Virus record (IMG/VR): IMGVR_UViG_3300024239_000013
Span: 97,142-161,141 of that record
Length of the DNA stretch: 64,000 nt
Direction: 5' to 3' (one strand)
DNA from: a virus
The number at the start of each line of letters is the position of its first letter. Within the stretch, counting starts at the first letter, position 1. Of the stretch, positions 40,398 through 48,742 are shown piece after piece. A program made the position numbers and the translations under genes. The notes below the pieces were generated by a model that had not been told where the DNA came from, made no database searches, and saw nothing but the letters and a program-made list of their open reading frames with translations.

Positions 40398-41225
40398 ATG
40401 AAAAAAACTATTATGTTATTAAAAAAAGGATCTAAAGGAGAAGAAGTTAAAAAACTTCAGACTAAACTAGGGATAGTTCCAGACGGAGACTTCGGATCTG
40501 GAACAGAGGCTAAAGTGAAAGAGTGGCAAAAATTAAATGGGCTTGCTGATGATGGTGTAGTTGGAGATGAAACATGGAAAAAATTATTTCCGTCCGAATC
40601 GGATAAAAATAAGGTAGTCTCTACTAAATTTAAATTAGAAGCACTTAAAGGACATGTTCCTGATTATATAATATCACAAATACCGGAAACTGCCGAGAAA
40701 TTTGGCATCAATACAGTTCTTAGACTGTCACATTTTTTAGCACAATGTGCACATGAATCAGGAGGATTTAAAGTGTTCGAAGAGAATTTAAATTATTCTT
40801 CTGCTAGACTAAAGGCCGTTTTTCCTAAATACTTCCCGGGAAACCTTAACGAATCATATAACAGAAATCCACAGAAAATAGCGAATAGGGTTTATTCTTC
40901 TAGAATGGGGAATGGCAACGAGTCATCCGGTGATGGGTGGAAATATAGAGGTAGAGGAGCAATCCAATTAACTGGGAAATCTCATTACTTGGAATTTGAT
41001 AAATTTGTAGATGATAATATATTAGATAATCCTGAATTAGTAGCAACAAAATATCAACTAATGTCAGCTGCATGGTTTTTCTGGAAAAATAAAATATTTG
41101 ATATATGCGATCTGGGTTCTGATACTAAAACAGTAGCCAAAGTTTCGACTAGAGTTAATGGAGGTAGCATAGGTCTAGACGACAGGATAATGAAATTTCA
41201 GAAATTCTACAATCTATTAAAATAA
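40398..41225 (+). CDS. endolysin: PG-binding domain plus GH19 chitinase-type lysozyme
   Basis: 275 residues on the plus strand. Residues 7-67 are a peptidoglycan-binding type 1 domain (GSKGEEVKKLQTKLGIVPDG, DDGVVGDETWKKLF). Residues about 85-275 are a GH19 hydrolase: LSHFLAQCAHESGGFKVFEE with the two catalytic Glu, NLNYSSARLKAVFPKYF, KYRGRGAIQLTGKSHY, ATKYQLMSAAWFFWKN. It lacks a signal peptide, so release needs a holin or another route. Followed by a bidirectional terminator. Confidence 0.9.
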   Translation: MKKTIMLLKKGSKGEEVKKLQTKLGIVPDGDFGSGTEAKVKEWQKLNGLADDGVVGDETWKKLFPSESDKNKVVSTKFKLEALKGHVPDYIISQIPETAEKFGINTVLRLSHFLAQCAHESGGFKVFEENLNYSSARLKAVFPKYFPGNLNESYNRNPQKIANRVYSSRMGNGNESSGDGWKYRGRGAIQLTGKSHYLEFDKFVDDNILDNPELVATKYQLMSAAWFFWKNKIFDICDLGSDTKTVAKVSTRVNGGSIGLDDRIMKFQKFYNLLK

Positions 41226-41230
41226 TTAAT

Positions 41231-41270
41231 AAAAAAATCTCATAAAATTTATTTTATGAGATTTTTAATT
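41231..41270. terminator. bidirectional terminator
   Basis: 14-bp stem (AAATCTCATAAAAT/ATTTTATGAGATTT) with a 2-nt loop, flanked by A7 and a T run, between the convergent endolysin and thioredoxin genes. Confidence 0.85.
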
Positions 41271-41277
41271 TTCTTAT

Positions 41278-41565
41278 CTAGTCTTTTAGTAATTCTTCTA
41301 TTTTATTTACAAGTTCTTCTTTTCTCTGTGTTCCAGAAATCCTGTAAACTTCTGATCCATCTTTAAGAAAAACTAGAGTTGGTATGGATCTTATTCCATA
41401 CTCCGCTGCTAAATCCGTTTCTTCATCAACATCAGATTTCTTTATTTCAACATCAGAACCATCTTTATTATATTCTTCCATAAGAGAATTTATAATAGGA
41501 TTCATCACTTTGCATGGGCCACACCATTCTGCGTGGAAATCAATTAGCTCTATTCTTTTTGCCAT
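41278..41565 (-). CDS. trxA: thioredoxin
   Basis: 95 residues. The active site WCGPCK is at 14-19 within LIDFHAEWCGPCKVMNPIIN, and the cis-Pro loop is GIRSIPTLVFLKDG. It is full length for a minimal thioredoxin. Phage thioredoxins usually reduce ribonucleotide reductase or act as polymerase processivity factors; no reductase gene is visible in this window. Confidence 0.93.
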   Translation of the reverse strand: MAKRIELIDFHAEWCGPCKVMNPIINSLMEEYNKDGSDVEIKKSDVDEETDLAAEYGIRSIPTLVFLKDGSEVYRISGTQRKEELVNKIEELLKD

Positions 41566-41593
41566 TTTATATAATTTTATATATTATAGTCCC

Positions 41594-42409
41594 TTATGCA
41601 GATTTTGTTCTCTTTGGAGCGTTTTTAGTTCTAGCAGTTGGGTTCTCGTTATCTAGCGTATCTATTGAAACCTGATATGTTGGTTTGAAGTCCCTTCCTG
41701 TTATCTCGTACCATCTGGTATGATTGTCTCTCTTAGCTAGCCAGTGATCATTTTCAACTTTATACTTATAAGGGTCGCCAGGTCTAACTATGATATTGGA
41801 TTGTATTGACTCATCCTCTTTTGACTGTACTTTTTTAACAATTGGATCCTCCTTTTTTGATGTGTTAGCTAAATCTTCAAGTCCTCCAGTTAAAGTTTTA
41901 TCTATAGCTGAACCAATTTGAGAATATATTGGAAGATTAATATGTGGATCTGCTACATCTCCTATTGGTGGTTCTAGCACATTAACACCCTCAGCTCTAA
42001 ATATATCATAATATTTCTTAACAGTTATCGGAGTTACTTTTTTATTTCCTCCCCATCCCCAAGATCCTTGTACAGCAAAAAGATTAGCTTTAGGAAAGGC
42101 CCTTTTTATTTCCTTAACCAAACCTTTTATATCGTCCTTAAAATTAAACCCCCCATTAGTTCCAATATTAATAACAACATTTCTAACATTTTCATTAACC
42201 TGATATTTAGCAACAGCTTCTTTTAAATGTTTAACATTCATTCCACTTTTCCATAAAGATCTCTCGGATGAAGCGTTACCTATTACATCTAATGATTTTG
42301 AATTTTTTAGAATTATTGGGGTTGTTGAATCCCCGATAATAATATTAATGTCTGCATCACTTTCATATAATTTTATAAAAGTTGAAAAGTTATGTATCTT
42401 ATTTTCCAT
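41594..42409 (-). CDS. SGNH-hydrolase-like virion protein
   Basis: 271 residues. Leader MENKIHNFSTFIKLYESD is of the suspected capsid-targeting type. Then INIIIGDSTTPIILKNS (block I with the GDS nucleophile), VRNVVINIGTNGGF (the GTN block) and AFPKANLFAVQGSWGWGG follow the SGNH/GDSL esterase order, with a D..H near 165 (VADPHINLPIYSQIG) as the final dyad. The C-terminal 90 residues are polar with a WYEITGRDF strand motif. It may deacylate or cleave a glycan ester from the virion or inside the head. Confidence 0.7.
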   Translation of the reverse strand: MENKIHNFSTFIKLYESDADINIIIGDSTTPIILKNSKSLDVIGNASSERSLWKSGMNVKHLKEAVAKYQVNENVRNVVINIGTNGGFNFKDDIKGLVKEIKRAFPKANLFAVQGSWGWGGNKKVTPITVKKYYDIFRAEGVNVLEPPIGDVADPHINLPIYSQIGSAIDKTLTGGLEDLANTSKKEDPIVKKVQSKEDESIQSNIIVRPGDPYKYKVENDHWLAKRDNHTRWYEITGRDFKPTYQVSIDTLDNENPTARTKNAPKRTKSA

Positions 42410-42434
42410 GTTATATATACCTCAGATTAAACGT

Positions 42435-42539
42435 TTAATTGTAAACTATTGGCCAATGTTTCAGTCTTCCGTATCTTGGTTTTGTTGCATTATATATCAT
42501 GGTTATCTCAGACTTGGTAATGTTCACATATATGACTTT
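42435..42539 (-). other. in-frame open extension after an amber stop
   Basis: Directly after the TAG of the gene above, the frame reads KVIYVNITKSEITMIYNATK and PRYGRLKHWPIVYN before TAA. An ATG inside (codon 14) would give a 21-residue peptide. It may be a readthrough extension, a nonsense-truncated end, or a separate micro-ORF. Confidence 0.35.
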
Positions 42540-43322
42540 CTATAATTCGCTCAGAAGAATCATCTCCTTATCCCAAGCTCCTAATATCTGCCAATAGAAA
42601 CCGAACGGACTTTGGACCAATAAAATCGGGTCCCTCTTTTCGTAAGCTTTTCTAAATTTATCAGGTTCTGCTATCACATAAAATACAGGCTTCTTTTTAC
42701 ATATAGACATTACTTCATCAGTGTAACTCTTCATGATTGAAATAGCAATATCAGGAAATTCAGGTACGAAAAGATCAGAGGTTTTCATAACAAGATCATA
42801 TTTGTTTAATAACTTTTCTATTTTTTCATCTGTTGTATTTTGAAACCCTTCGAAGAAAATTCTATGTTTGTCCCATTTTTTTCTATTATGTAATCTTTCT
42901 ATCATAGCTTCGACCTCTCTCCTTGAATATTTCTGAGTTATTAAATCTCTTTTATACTCAAGAACTTCTATCTTGTCATCTAAATTGGAGAGGGTCCATG
43001 GGGTTGGTATAGTCTCAAGTTCATTCAAAACATCTATCGGTTTAACCCCAATTTTTTTTATAACGTTACCAGAACTTTTAGAATCGTTATCAGATTCTGA
43101 CGAATCTGATCCATTTATAAAAAATGTTGAAATTGAAGTGTTATTAATATTAGAATATCCTGATTGGTAGTTTTTGAAATCAAATAGAAATGATTCATCA
43201 AGACCTCTTGGGTAGTCATCAAGACTGCTTGAAACCTCATTACGTGTACCCTGCAAATAATAATCCTTTTTGATGAATTTTTTATATTTATAAATTAAAT
43301 CAAGTAACTTTTTTTTAATCAT
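42540..43322 (-). CDS. hypothetical phage protein
   Basis: 260 residues. Basic start (MIKKKLLDLIYKYKKFIKKD), Ser/Asp-rich linker (NGSDSSESDNDSKSSGN), helical centre, and a C-terminal alpha/beta part with FYVIAEPDKFRKAYEKRDPI and SPFGFYWQILGAWDKEM. After the amber stop the same frame stays open for 34 more protein-like codons down to 42435. No family recognised. Confidence 0.6.
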   Translation of the reverse strand: MIKKKLLDLIYKYKKFIKKDYYLQGTRNEVSSSLDDYPRGLDESFLFDFKNYQSGYSNINNTSISTFFINGSDSSESDNDSKSSGNVIKKIGVKPIDVLNELETIPTPWTLSNLDDKIEVLEYKRDLITQKYSRREVEAMIERLHNRKKWDKHRIFFEGFQNTTDEKIEKLLNKYDLVMKTSDLFVPEFPDIAISIMKSYTDEVMSICKKKPVFYVIAEPDKFRKAYEKRDPILLVQSPFGFYWQILGAWDKEMILLSEL

Positions 43323-43329
43323 ATCTTAT

Positions 43330-43890
43330 CTATTTAAAAAAATTAATTATCTTCTCTTTTATTCCCATTTGTTTTATACCTTCGCTAGATCTTGAGACAA
43401 GTACAAAATTATCAAGACCATAACCTCCATTATATTCATTGCTCATATCCAGATCATCGACAGCAACCCATTTATCCACATTAGGGTTTAACCTTAGATA
43501 TTCCTTAATTTCAAGGATTCTTTTTCTTTCTGACCATCCCTTTCCGCTAAAAAGTTCATAAGTGAGCCAATCAAAAACATCGAGATCTGGAGTTGTTGCG
43601 ATTGGTTTCTTTATTATTCCCTGTGAAATGTAATAATTTCCAAGATCCTCTAGTGTCGCATGCTTTTTCCAATCAGAAGAAACCACGATTTCTGCTTCGG
43701 TTTCCTCTAGAATTTTATTAAGGACCAAGATGGCTTTTTTATCAAAATTATCAAATCTTACCTCTACTGGTCTTTCTGTGAATTCGACTTCGGGATTCAG
43801 CTTGAAGTATTTTGTGGCTTTCTTATGTCTACTTCCCCAATTATTACTTAGACATATAACTCCATCATTATCTAAAAATATAACTTTCAT
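43330..43890 (-). CDS. HAD-superfamily phosphatase (HAD_SAK type)
   Basis: 186 residues. Motif I VIFLDNDGVICL supplies the nucleophile Asp with the second acid Asp two residues on, motif II is EIVVSSDWKK, and motif IV is WVAVDDLDMS. This matches the small HAD domain of Swiss-army-knife RNA-repair proteins and many phage homologues. Substrate unknown (polynucleotide 5'/3' phosphate or nucleotide). A shorter paralogue is at 46083-46535. Confidence 0.8.
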   Translation of the reverse strand: MKVIFLDNDGVICLSNNWGSRHKKATKYFKLNPEVEFTERPVEVRFDNFDKKAILVLNKILEETEAEIVVSSDWKKHATLEDLGNYYISQGIIKKPIATTPDLDVFDWLTYELFSGKGWSERKRILEIKEYLRLNPNVDKWVAVDDLDMSNEYNGGYGLDNFVLVSRSSEGIKQMGIKEKIINFFK

Positions 43891-43895
43891 TTCTT

Positions 43896-44072
43896 TTATA
43901 ATATTATCTTGATAACTATAGTTTCCTTTCCGTCTTGGTACTTGGTTCTTTCTTTGATCTCCGTAGTGATCTTGTCTATATTTTCATTAATAAGTCTCTG
44001 AATCTCACTTTTATTAACAACCGTTCCGTTGTAATATTTCTCTCTATAAACTATTTTGGGTTTATTTGCCAT
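43896..44072 (-). CDS. small hypothetical protein (58 aa)
   Basis: MANKPKIVYREKYYNGTVVN, then KSEIQRLINENIDKITTEIK and a beta end (GKETIVIKIIL). Charged and helical. Support is its tight fit between neighbours (5 bp and 9 bp gaps) and an A-rich leader. No family recognised. Confidence 0.6.
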   Translation of the reverse strand: MANKPKIVYREKYYNGTVVNKSEIQRLINENIDKITTEIKERTKYQDGKETIVIKIIL

Positions 44073-44081
44073 TTTTTATTA

Positions 44082-44357
44082 TTATTCTGTGTAAGTTAAA
44101 TCGTTCCAAACCTCTTGAACTGGTTTATCCTCAAATTCATCGGATAAAATAACTGACCTTCTAGCCATATTAGATGTCCATTTTCCACCTCCGTTTAATC
44201 TAGCGTAAGTTGCAAATGCATTTAAATTCCAATGTGATTTTTTATCTGAATTTGGATTATCTGCACAGTCTCCAAACCAGATATCTATAAATCCGTCCTT
44301 GAAATAATATCTTCTAAATTTAAACCATTTTTCAGATAACGTTTCATTTTTTATCAT
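44082..44357 (-). CDS. hypothetical protein
   Basis: 91 residues (SEKWFKFRRYYFKDGFIDIW; NAFATYARLNGGGKW). Trp/Tyr-rich, alpha/beta. No family recognised. Confidence 0.55.
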   Translation of the reverse strand: MIKNETLSEKWFKFRRYYFKDGFIDIWFGDCADNPNSDKKSHWNLNAFATYARLNGGGKWTSNMARRSVILSDEFEDKPVQEVWNDLTYTE

Positions 44358-44379
44358 TTTTATTTCTCTTTAATATTTT

Positions 44380-44739
44380 TTAATATAAATCTTCAGAATA
44401 TAAAAATCCTTCCATTCCACTTTCTTTGTTTATTATCTGATTGGATTTCTCTGCAATCATCCATCCCTCTTTTCTATCAACAAACCTATTTTTATTGGTT
44501 AAAAATCCTTGAATATATTCTCCAATTTCACTATAAACTGATCTTAGTCCAGTTATTGAAACAATTTGATGTATGCAATTTGAATGTCTCCACCCGCAAA
44601 CAACAACACCAGATTTAATATTATATGGTCTAGATCCACGAACTTCTAAAATCTCCGGTTTTTTTAACGGAATTTCTTTATACCATATAGCAGAGCATAT
44701 GATATATTCAGTTTCAAAATCTACATTTAATTTTGGCAT
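44380..44739 (-). CDS. conserved phage/Bacteroidetes hypothetical protein
   Basis: 119 residues. IICSAIWYKEIPLKKPE, SGVVVCGWRHSNCIHQI, EYIQGFLTNKNRFVDRKEGW and a terminal LYSEDLY form a pattern conserved in phages and Bacteroidetes genomes. Two Cys and three His in the centre could bind a metal. The activity is not known to me. Confidence 0.65.
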   Translation of the reverse strand: MPKLNVDFETEYIICSAIWYKEIPLKKPEILEVRGSRPYNIKSGVVVCGWRHSNCIHQIVSITGLRSVYSEIGEYIQGFLTNKNRFVDRKEGWMIAEKSNQIINKESGMEGFLYSEDLY

Positions 44740-44752
44740 AATTAACTACTTT

Positions 44753-45202
44753 TTATATCTTATTAAAGGAATAACCTAAAAAAACCTCTAGATACATTCT
44801 ATCGGGTTTATCCTGGGTCATTCTAAAAATAGATCCTACTCTATTTGAAAAATTATCACACTTGCTATAGACATTTTCGAAATAGTAAATAATAGGCTTA
44901 AGTTCATCCTCACTATATTCATCCTTTATCGGGATCATTAACCGATGAACTGGAAGATATGTTTCTGCAGAATCCGATGTTCTATCAGAAACTTTTGAGT
45001 AAACCTCTTTATAAAATTCAGATTCTGTTTTTGGGTAAATCAATCTTGGGTTTCCGTCAGAACGATAAAATAAATCATCAAATTTATATTTTTTAATTTG
45101 ACTCATATTGGATTCCTTAGATTCGGAAGAAAGTAGGGGAGTAGCAATAAATATTCCCGCACCTATTTGAACCAATCTTTTTAAAAAATGAGAACGTTTC
45201 AT
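44753..45202 (-). CDS. exported protein with Tat-like signal
   Basis: 149 residues. N-terminus MKRSHFLKRLVQIGAGIFIA resembles Bacteroidetes Tat signals (RRxFLK...GAG), but only one Arg of the pair is kept before FLK. A start at the internal MSQIKKYK would make it cytosolic. The rest is mixed alpha/beta (DSAETYLPVHRLMIPIKDEY). No family recognised. Confidence 0.55.
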   Translation of the reverse strand: MKRSHFLKRLVQIGAGIFIATPLLSSESKESNMSQIKKYKFDDLFYRSDGNPRLIYPKTESEFYKEVYSKVSDRTSDSAETYLPVHRLMIPIKDEYSEDELKPIIYYFENVYSKCDNFSNRVGSIFRMTQDKPDRMYLEVFLGYSFNKI

Positions 45203-45229
45203 AGTATATTAATTTATATCAGTATTTGG

Positions 45230-45556
45230 TTATTCTTCACAATCAAACTCTTTTTTTAGTCTTAGATAGGTTTCATATCTCCTTTCCTTTGCTAATTTTT
45301 GAGACCTCTCGATTGTTTCGACTCTTTTTTCGAATTCCTCGTCAGTTTCCTCACTCATTCTGATGATGTGTGCATTATAATGACCATCCCAAGATTCATT
45401 TTCGGAATAATATGGTTCAACCCATCCAATTGTAAATATATCATCATCTTCCAAATCTAGGTGTTTTATATCACACCATTTAAAGGGAGTATTTTTTCGA
45501 TCGTAAAAAATTCGTTTCTCGACTTTTATCTTTTCGTATTTTTTATCATTTTCCAT
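45230..45556 (-). CDS. hypothetical protein
   Basis: 108 residues: a beta-rich acidic first half (YDRKNTPFKWCDIKHLDLED, FTIGWVEPYYSENESWDGHY) and a charged helix to the end. Its ATG overlaps the upstream stop by one base (TAATG). No family recognised. Confidence 0.55.
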   Translation of the reverse strand: MENDKKYEKIKVEKRIFYDRKNTPFKWCDIKHLDLEDDDIFTIGWVEPYYSENESWDGHYNAHIIRMSEETDEEFEKRVETIERSQKLAKERRYETYLRLKKEFDCEE

Positions 45557-45822
45557 TAGATGAAATTTTTTATATTATACGCTTCATAATCATAGAGATT
45601 AACAGAATAATGTGGGTATTCTGGATCCACAAGATAGTTTATAATACTACCGCTGACTAAGTTTCTGCTTTCCCATTCATATTGACCATCCTCATTTAAT
45701 TCCGGCAAAGTGATAACCTCACATTTGATGGCCACTCCATACTCGTACTCGTAATGTACGTCTCCGATTTTAATATCTTCAACTATCACATTACCTCTTG
45801 TTCTAGTTTTATTCTGTGCTTT
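45556..45822 (-). CDS. hypothetical protein
   Basis: 88 residues from MKAQNKTRTRGNVIVEDIKI. The ATG at 45822 gives a 14-bp overlap with the upstream membrane-protein gene, whereas the alternative at 45852 gives 44 bp. The core DIKIGDVHYEYEYGVAIKCE is an SH3-like strand pattern. No family recognised. Confidence 0.55.
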   Translation of the reverse strand, partial: KAQNKTRTRGNVIVEDIKIGDVHYEYEYGVAIKCEVITLPELNEDGQYEWESRNLVSGSIINYLVDPEYPHYSVNLYDYEAYNIKNFI

Positions 45823-46078
45823 CATTTTCTTTAGAGAGTTCAGCATTTTCATCTTCTCTATTTAATTTCTCAAATTCCTTAATTTTTGAATTCATATTAA
45901 GGTATAGTACAGTAAAAATAGCTCCGCCGAAAGTTATAACTATCCAAGAATAGTCTTCATTTTCTTTGTTATTTGGGGCAAAGATAAAAACTAGTGTGAA
46001 AATCCAACAGATAATGGACATCCATTTCAATTGTTTTCTGAAATTCTTGGCATCCCCAATAAATTCTTTTGTTAACAT
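45809..46078 (-). CDS. small membrane protein
   Basis: 89 residues, two transmembrane helices (WMSIICWIFTLVFIFA; WIVITFGGAIFTVLYLN) and an acidic C-terminal helix. No family recognised. Confidence 0.55.
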   Translation of the reverse strand: MLTKEFIGDAKNFRKQLKWMSIICWIFTLVFIFAPNNKENEDYSWIVITFGGAIFTVLYLNMNSKIKEFEKLNREDENAELSKENESTE

Positions 46079-46082
46079 ATAT

Positions 46083-46535
46083 TTATTTTTTTAAAATTTT
46101 TATAGCTTTATCGGTACAGATTTTGGTTAAACCGTATCCTATATCTACACAATCCATATGATCGAAATTCTCCGATGTTTTTACAAAGTTTGGTATTTGT
46201 GAATCCAGCATATCGTTATCGTCATCCAATATAACATAATTTTCAACATCCGGATTTCTGTCCAACCACATTTGTATTTCATGACCTCTTGTAAAATTAG
46301 TATCCGGTGTTGTTCCTATGATTTCCCCGGGATAGTTTCTAAACTTCCACATATCTCTCAAAAATGAAATTCCGCTAAGCCTCCAAGTAGAGCTGACTAC
46401 AATTTTAGCTCCAGTTTGATCTATTATGGATTTTAGATTCTCAACAAATTCATCATGAAAGGTTCCACCAAATTGATCATAACTTTTTGGTATTATGTTA
46501 AGAACCCCATCAAAATCTAAAAATATAACTTTCAT
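46083..46535 (-). CDS. HAD-superfamily phosphatase, paralogue of 43330-43890
   Basis: 150 residues. VIFLDFDGVLNI (motif I), KIVVSSTWRLSG (motif II) and NYVILDDDNDML (motif IV), the same HAD_SAK-like layout without the extra N-terminal loop of its paralogue. Complete for the fold's minimal form. Substrate unknown. Confidence 0.8.
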   Translation of the reverse strand: MKVIFLDFDGVLNIIPKSYDQFGGTFHDEFVENLKSIIDQTGAKIVVSSTWRLSGISFLRDMWKFRNYPGEIIGTTPDTNFTRGHEIQMWLDRNPDVENYVILDDDNDMLDSQIPNFVKTSENFDHMDCVDIGYGLTKICTDKAIKILKK

Positions 46536-46538
46536 GAA

Positions 46539-46961
46539 TTACTTCTTTTTCTTTTTAAATGAATTTTCAATTTTTTTCCAGGGATCCTTTGGTATTCTAT
46601 TGTGATATTTCTCAAGATATTCCCAAGTAGATTCTATTGAATAACATATTGGATTTCCTTCCTCGTCATGGGCTCCGAATCTGTCTTTTTTTACCTCCTC
46701 GACTTTAACAATTTCGTCATTTATCTTCTTATATAAAGGTAATCCGCTCCAATCCTTCTCGCCGAAATCATTCTCATAACAAAACCACGTAAACCATTCA
46801 TAACCTTCATCCCCATAAACTTCTTTGATTAAAATATCTATGACCCGATTTAATTCATCATTAAAATCAATTAGGTCTATTTTTAGATTGTATGCAGCAT
46901 TAACTTTGTCTGATTGGCTCTTTAATAAGCTTATAATTTCGGAAAATTTAACATACTCCAT
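46539..46961 (-). CDS. conserved phage hypothetical protein
   Basis: 140 residues. YEWFTWFCYENDFGEKDWSG and NPICYSIESTWEYLEKYHN are a pattern found in phage genomes of several groups; function unknown. Lys-rich end (ENSFKKKKK). First gene of its transcript, with a promoter candidate 34 nt upstream. Confidence 0.6.
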   Translation of the reverse strand: MEYVKFSEIISLLKSQSDKVNAAYNLKIDLIDFNDELNRVIDILIKEVYGDEGYEWFTWFCYENDFGEKDWSGLPLYKKINDEIVKVEEVKKDRFGAHDEEGNPICYSIESTWEYLEKYHNRIPKDPWKKIENSFKKKKK

Positions 46962-46994
46962 TATTCTAAATAACTTTTTTAATTAATAACGTTG

Positions 46995-47015
46995 CAAATT
47001 TAATAATATGTTACG
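46995..47015 (-). promoter_or_regulatory. CG-N11-TAAATTTG promoter candidate
   Basis: Minus strand CG at 47015-47014, 11 nt, TAAATTTG at 47002-46995. TTTTTTTAACA precedes the CG. It lies in the divergent gap between 46961 and 47045. Confidence 0.6.
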
Positions 47016-47044
47016 TGTTAAAAAAATATTTAGGTATATAGTTT

Positions 47045-47263
47045 ATGAAACCATGTAAAGAATATTTAGATTACATAGCAAAAAAGTTAGATTCTATGAA
47101 TGCTTTATCTCCTATTAGGAATGCTAAAGATTCTGATGATAAATTAACCGGATATAAAATACTGGAACTTATGGATCAAATGGGATCTACTGCTTTAGAA
47201 TATTTAAAAAATAAAAAGGACCAGGTAATTAAACCAGATCCTTTATTTCCAGATAGGAATTAG
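47045..47263 (+). CDS. small hypothetical protein on the plus strand
   Basis: 72 residues: MKPCKEYLDYIAKKLDSMNA, GYKILELMDQMGSTALEYLK, helical and charged. No family recognised. Its last codons form an AAAGGA..GGT/ACC..TCCTTT hairpin that may act as terminator against the convergent gene 3 bp away. Confidence 0.55.
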   Translation: MKPCKEYLDYIAKKLDSMNALSPIRNAKDSDDKLTGYKILELMDQMGSTALEYLKNKKDQVIKPDPLFPDRN

Positions 47264-47266
47264 TCG

Positions 47267-47653
47267 TTATTTTTTTAAAGCAGAACCAATTGTCTCATAT
47301 TCAATTTTATTTGGCTCCGAAACTTTTTTTCTATTTCGACCTAGATTTAGATTAATTCTGGATTTACCGGAAATTAAATCTGTTATTTTGCTAATTAACC
47401 TATAATAAGATTTCCAGACAAAATTAATATGATCCATTAAGATCTTATTGATGTCAAATTCCAATTTCGGCTCATAACTACTCTTCTTTGAATTGTTACT
47501 CGATTTTTTATTTGTGATTAAATTTGAATATTGATTCATAATTTTTTCAGTAGTTTTAGACGTTCCGATATCTTTTTTTAAAGATTTGGAGATCTTATAT
47601 CCTATATTGGGGTACTTACTATAATTATTAACTCTTCCCATCTTCTGTATCAT
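47267..47653 (-). CDS. basic hypothetical protein
   Basis: 128 residues (or 124 from the ATG at 47641), Lys/Ser/Asn-rich (SKSLKKDIGTSKTTEKIMNQ; NKKSSNNSKKSSYEPK) with a central amphipathic helix (HINFVWKSYYRLISKITDLI). No family recognised. Cotranscribed with the peptidase gene (3-bp gap). Confidence 0.5.
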   Translation of the reverse strand: MIQKMGRVNNYSKYPNIGYKISKSLKKDIGTSKTTEKIMNQYSNLITNKKSSNNSKKSSYEPKLEFDINKILMDHINFVWKSYYRLISKITDLISGKSRINLNLGRNRKKVSEPNKIEYETIGSALKK

Positions 47654-47656
47654 TTT

Positions 47657-48742
47657 TTAATATTTAAAAGATATTTTTGGATTTTTTACATCATCAATCC
47701 ATTCAGGTGTTATTTTTTCTAAAGACTTTGTGAAAATCTCTATAGCGTTTTTTACATCTTTTTTATGAACCATTTCCACAGTTGTATGCATATACTTTAA
47801 AGGCGATGCTAAAATTGCTGTTGGAATGTTTTCTAGAAAAAATGAAACAGTATCATTTCCGTAAGAACCTATCGTATCCTGTAACTTAATATCATTTTCT
47901 TCAGCAACCGATTTAAAAAGGTTAATGATCTTCCTATGATTCTGTGCAGTGTATTCTACACAAGGACCTTCACCTCCTTTAACATCACAGTCTTTAGCCT
48001 TTATAGTGTTTGGATGGTTTGTATTATGACAAACATCATGAACAAGAGCAACATCAGGTTTAATTGTCTGTGCGATCAATCTAGCTCCAAATAAGCCGAC
48101 TTCTTCCTGAACCGAGTTAACCACATATAAATCGTACGGAAGATCCTTATTCTTAAGGTTTTTAAGAGTCTCGGCAATGATATAGCCACCTATCTTGTTA
48201 TCTAAAGATCTACCGACATAATAGTCACCAATTTCACTAAACTCAGTGTCAAAGGTAACTATATTACCAACACCAATCCCGAGTTTTTTAACCTTTTCAG
48301 CAGAGTCTACTCCAAGGTCCACCCAAAGCTCGTGAACTTCGCTTCCCATATCGGTTCTTTTTTCTCTCATGTGAATTGCAGGGGAACCGAAAACCCCAGG
48401 AATTTTCTTGCCATCGTGTGTATGCACAAGAACGGTTTTTGATGGAGCTATCATGTTATCCGATCCTCCGTGTGTTTTTACTCTTAAAAACCCATCACTC
48501 TCAATATAAGTAACTATCCAGGCAATTTCGTCACAGTGTGCTTCTATAACTACTTTGTATGGAATTGATTTATCCCTATTATTTCTCTTTTTGATTGCGT
48601 ATGCAGTTCCATATGCATCTAATTTAACCACATCAGCAAAATCTTTTACATAGTTAATCCATATATTTTGACCCTCAGTTTCCTGAGCAACCGGAGAATA
48701 TGCATTTAAATAATTCTCTAAAAACTTTTTACTTTTTCCCAT
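47657..48742 (-). CDS. M42 family metallo-aminopeptidase
   Basis: 361 residues, full length for M42. Metal and catalytic residues lie in VVIEAHCDEIAWIVT (His, Asp), YVGRSLDNKIGGY (bridging Asp), VNSVQEEVGLFGA (catalytic and metal Glu), ALVHDVCHN (Asp) and KYMHTTVEMVHKKD (His). Bacterial members are cobalt/zinc aminopeptidases of the glutamyl/PepA or FrvX type, usually dodecameric. It is uncommon in phages; possible roles are peptide recycling or cleavage of peptide signals. Confidence 0.9.
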   Translation of the reverse strand: MGKSKKFLENYLNAYSPVAQETEGQNIWINYVKDFADVVKLDAYGTAYAIKKRNNRDKSIPYKVVIEAHCDEIAWIVTYIESDGFLRVKTHGGSDNMIAPSKTVLVHTHDGKKIPGVFGSPAIHMREKRTDMGSEVHELWVDLGVDSAEKVKKLGIGVGNIVTFDTEFSEIGDYYVGRSLDNKIGGYIIAETLKNLKNKDLPYDLYVVNSVQEEVGLFGARLIAQTIKPDVALVHDVCHNTNHPNTIKAKDCDVKGGEGPCVEYTAQNHRKIINLFKSVAEENDIKLQDTIGSYGNDTVSFFLENIPTAILASPLKYMHTTVEMVHKKDVKNAIEIFTKSLEKITPEWIDDVKNPKISFKY

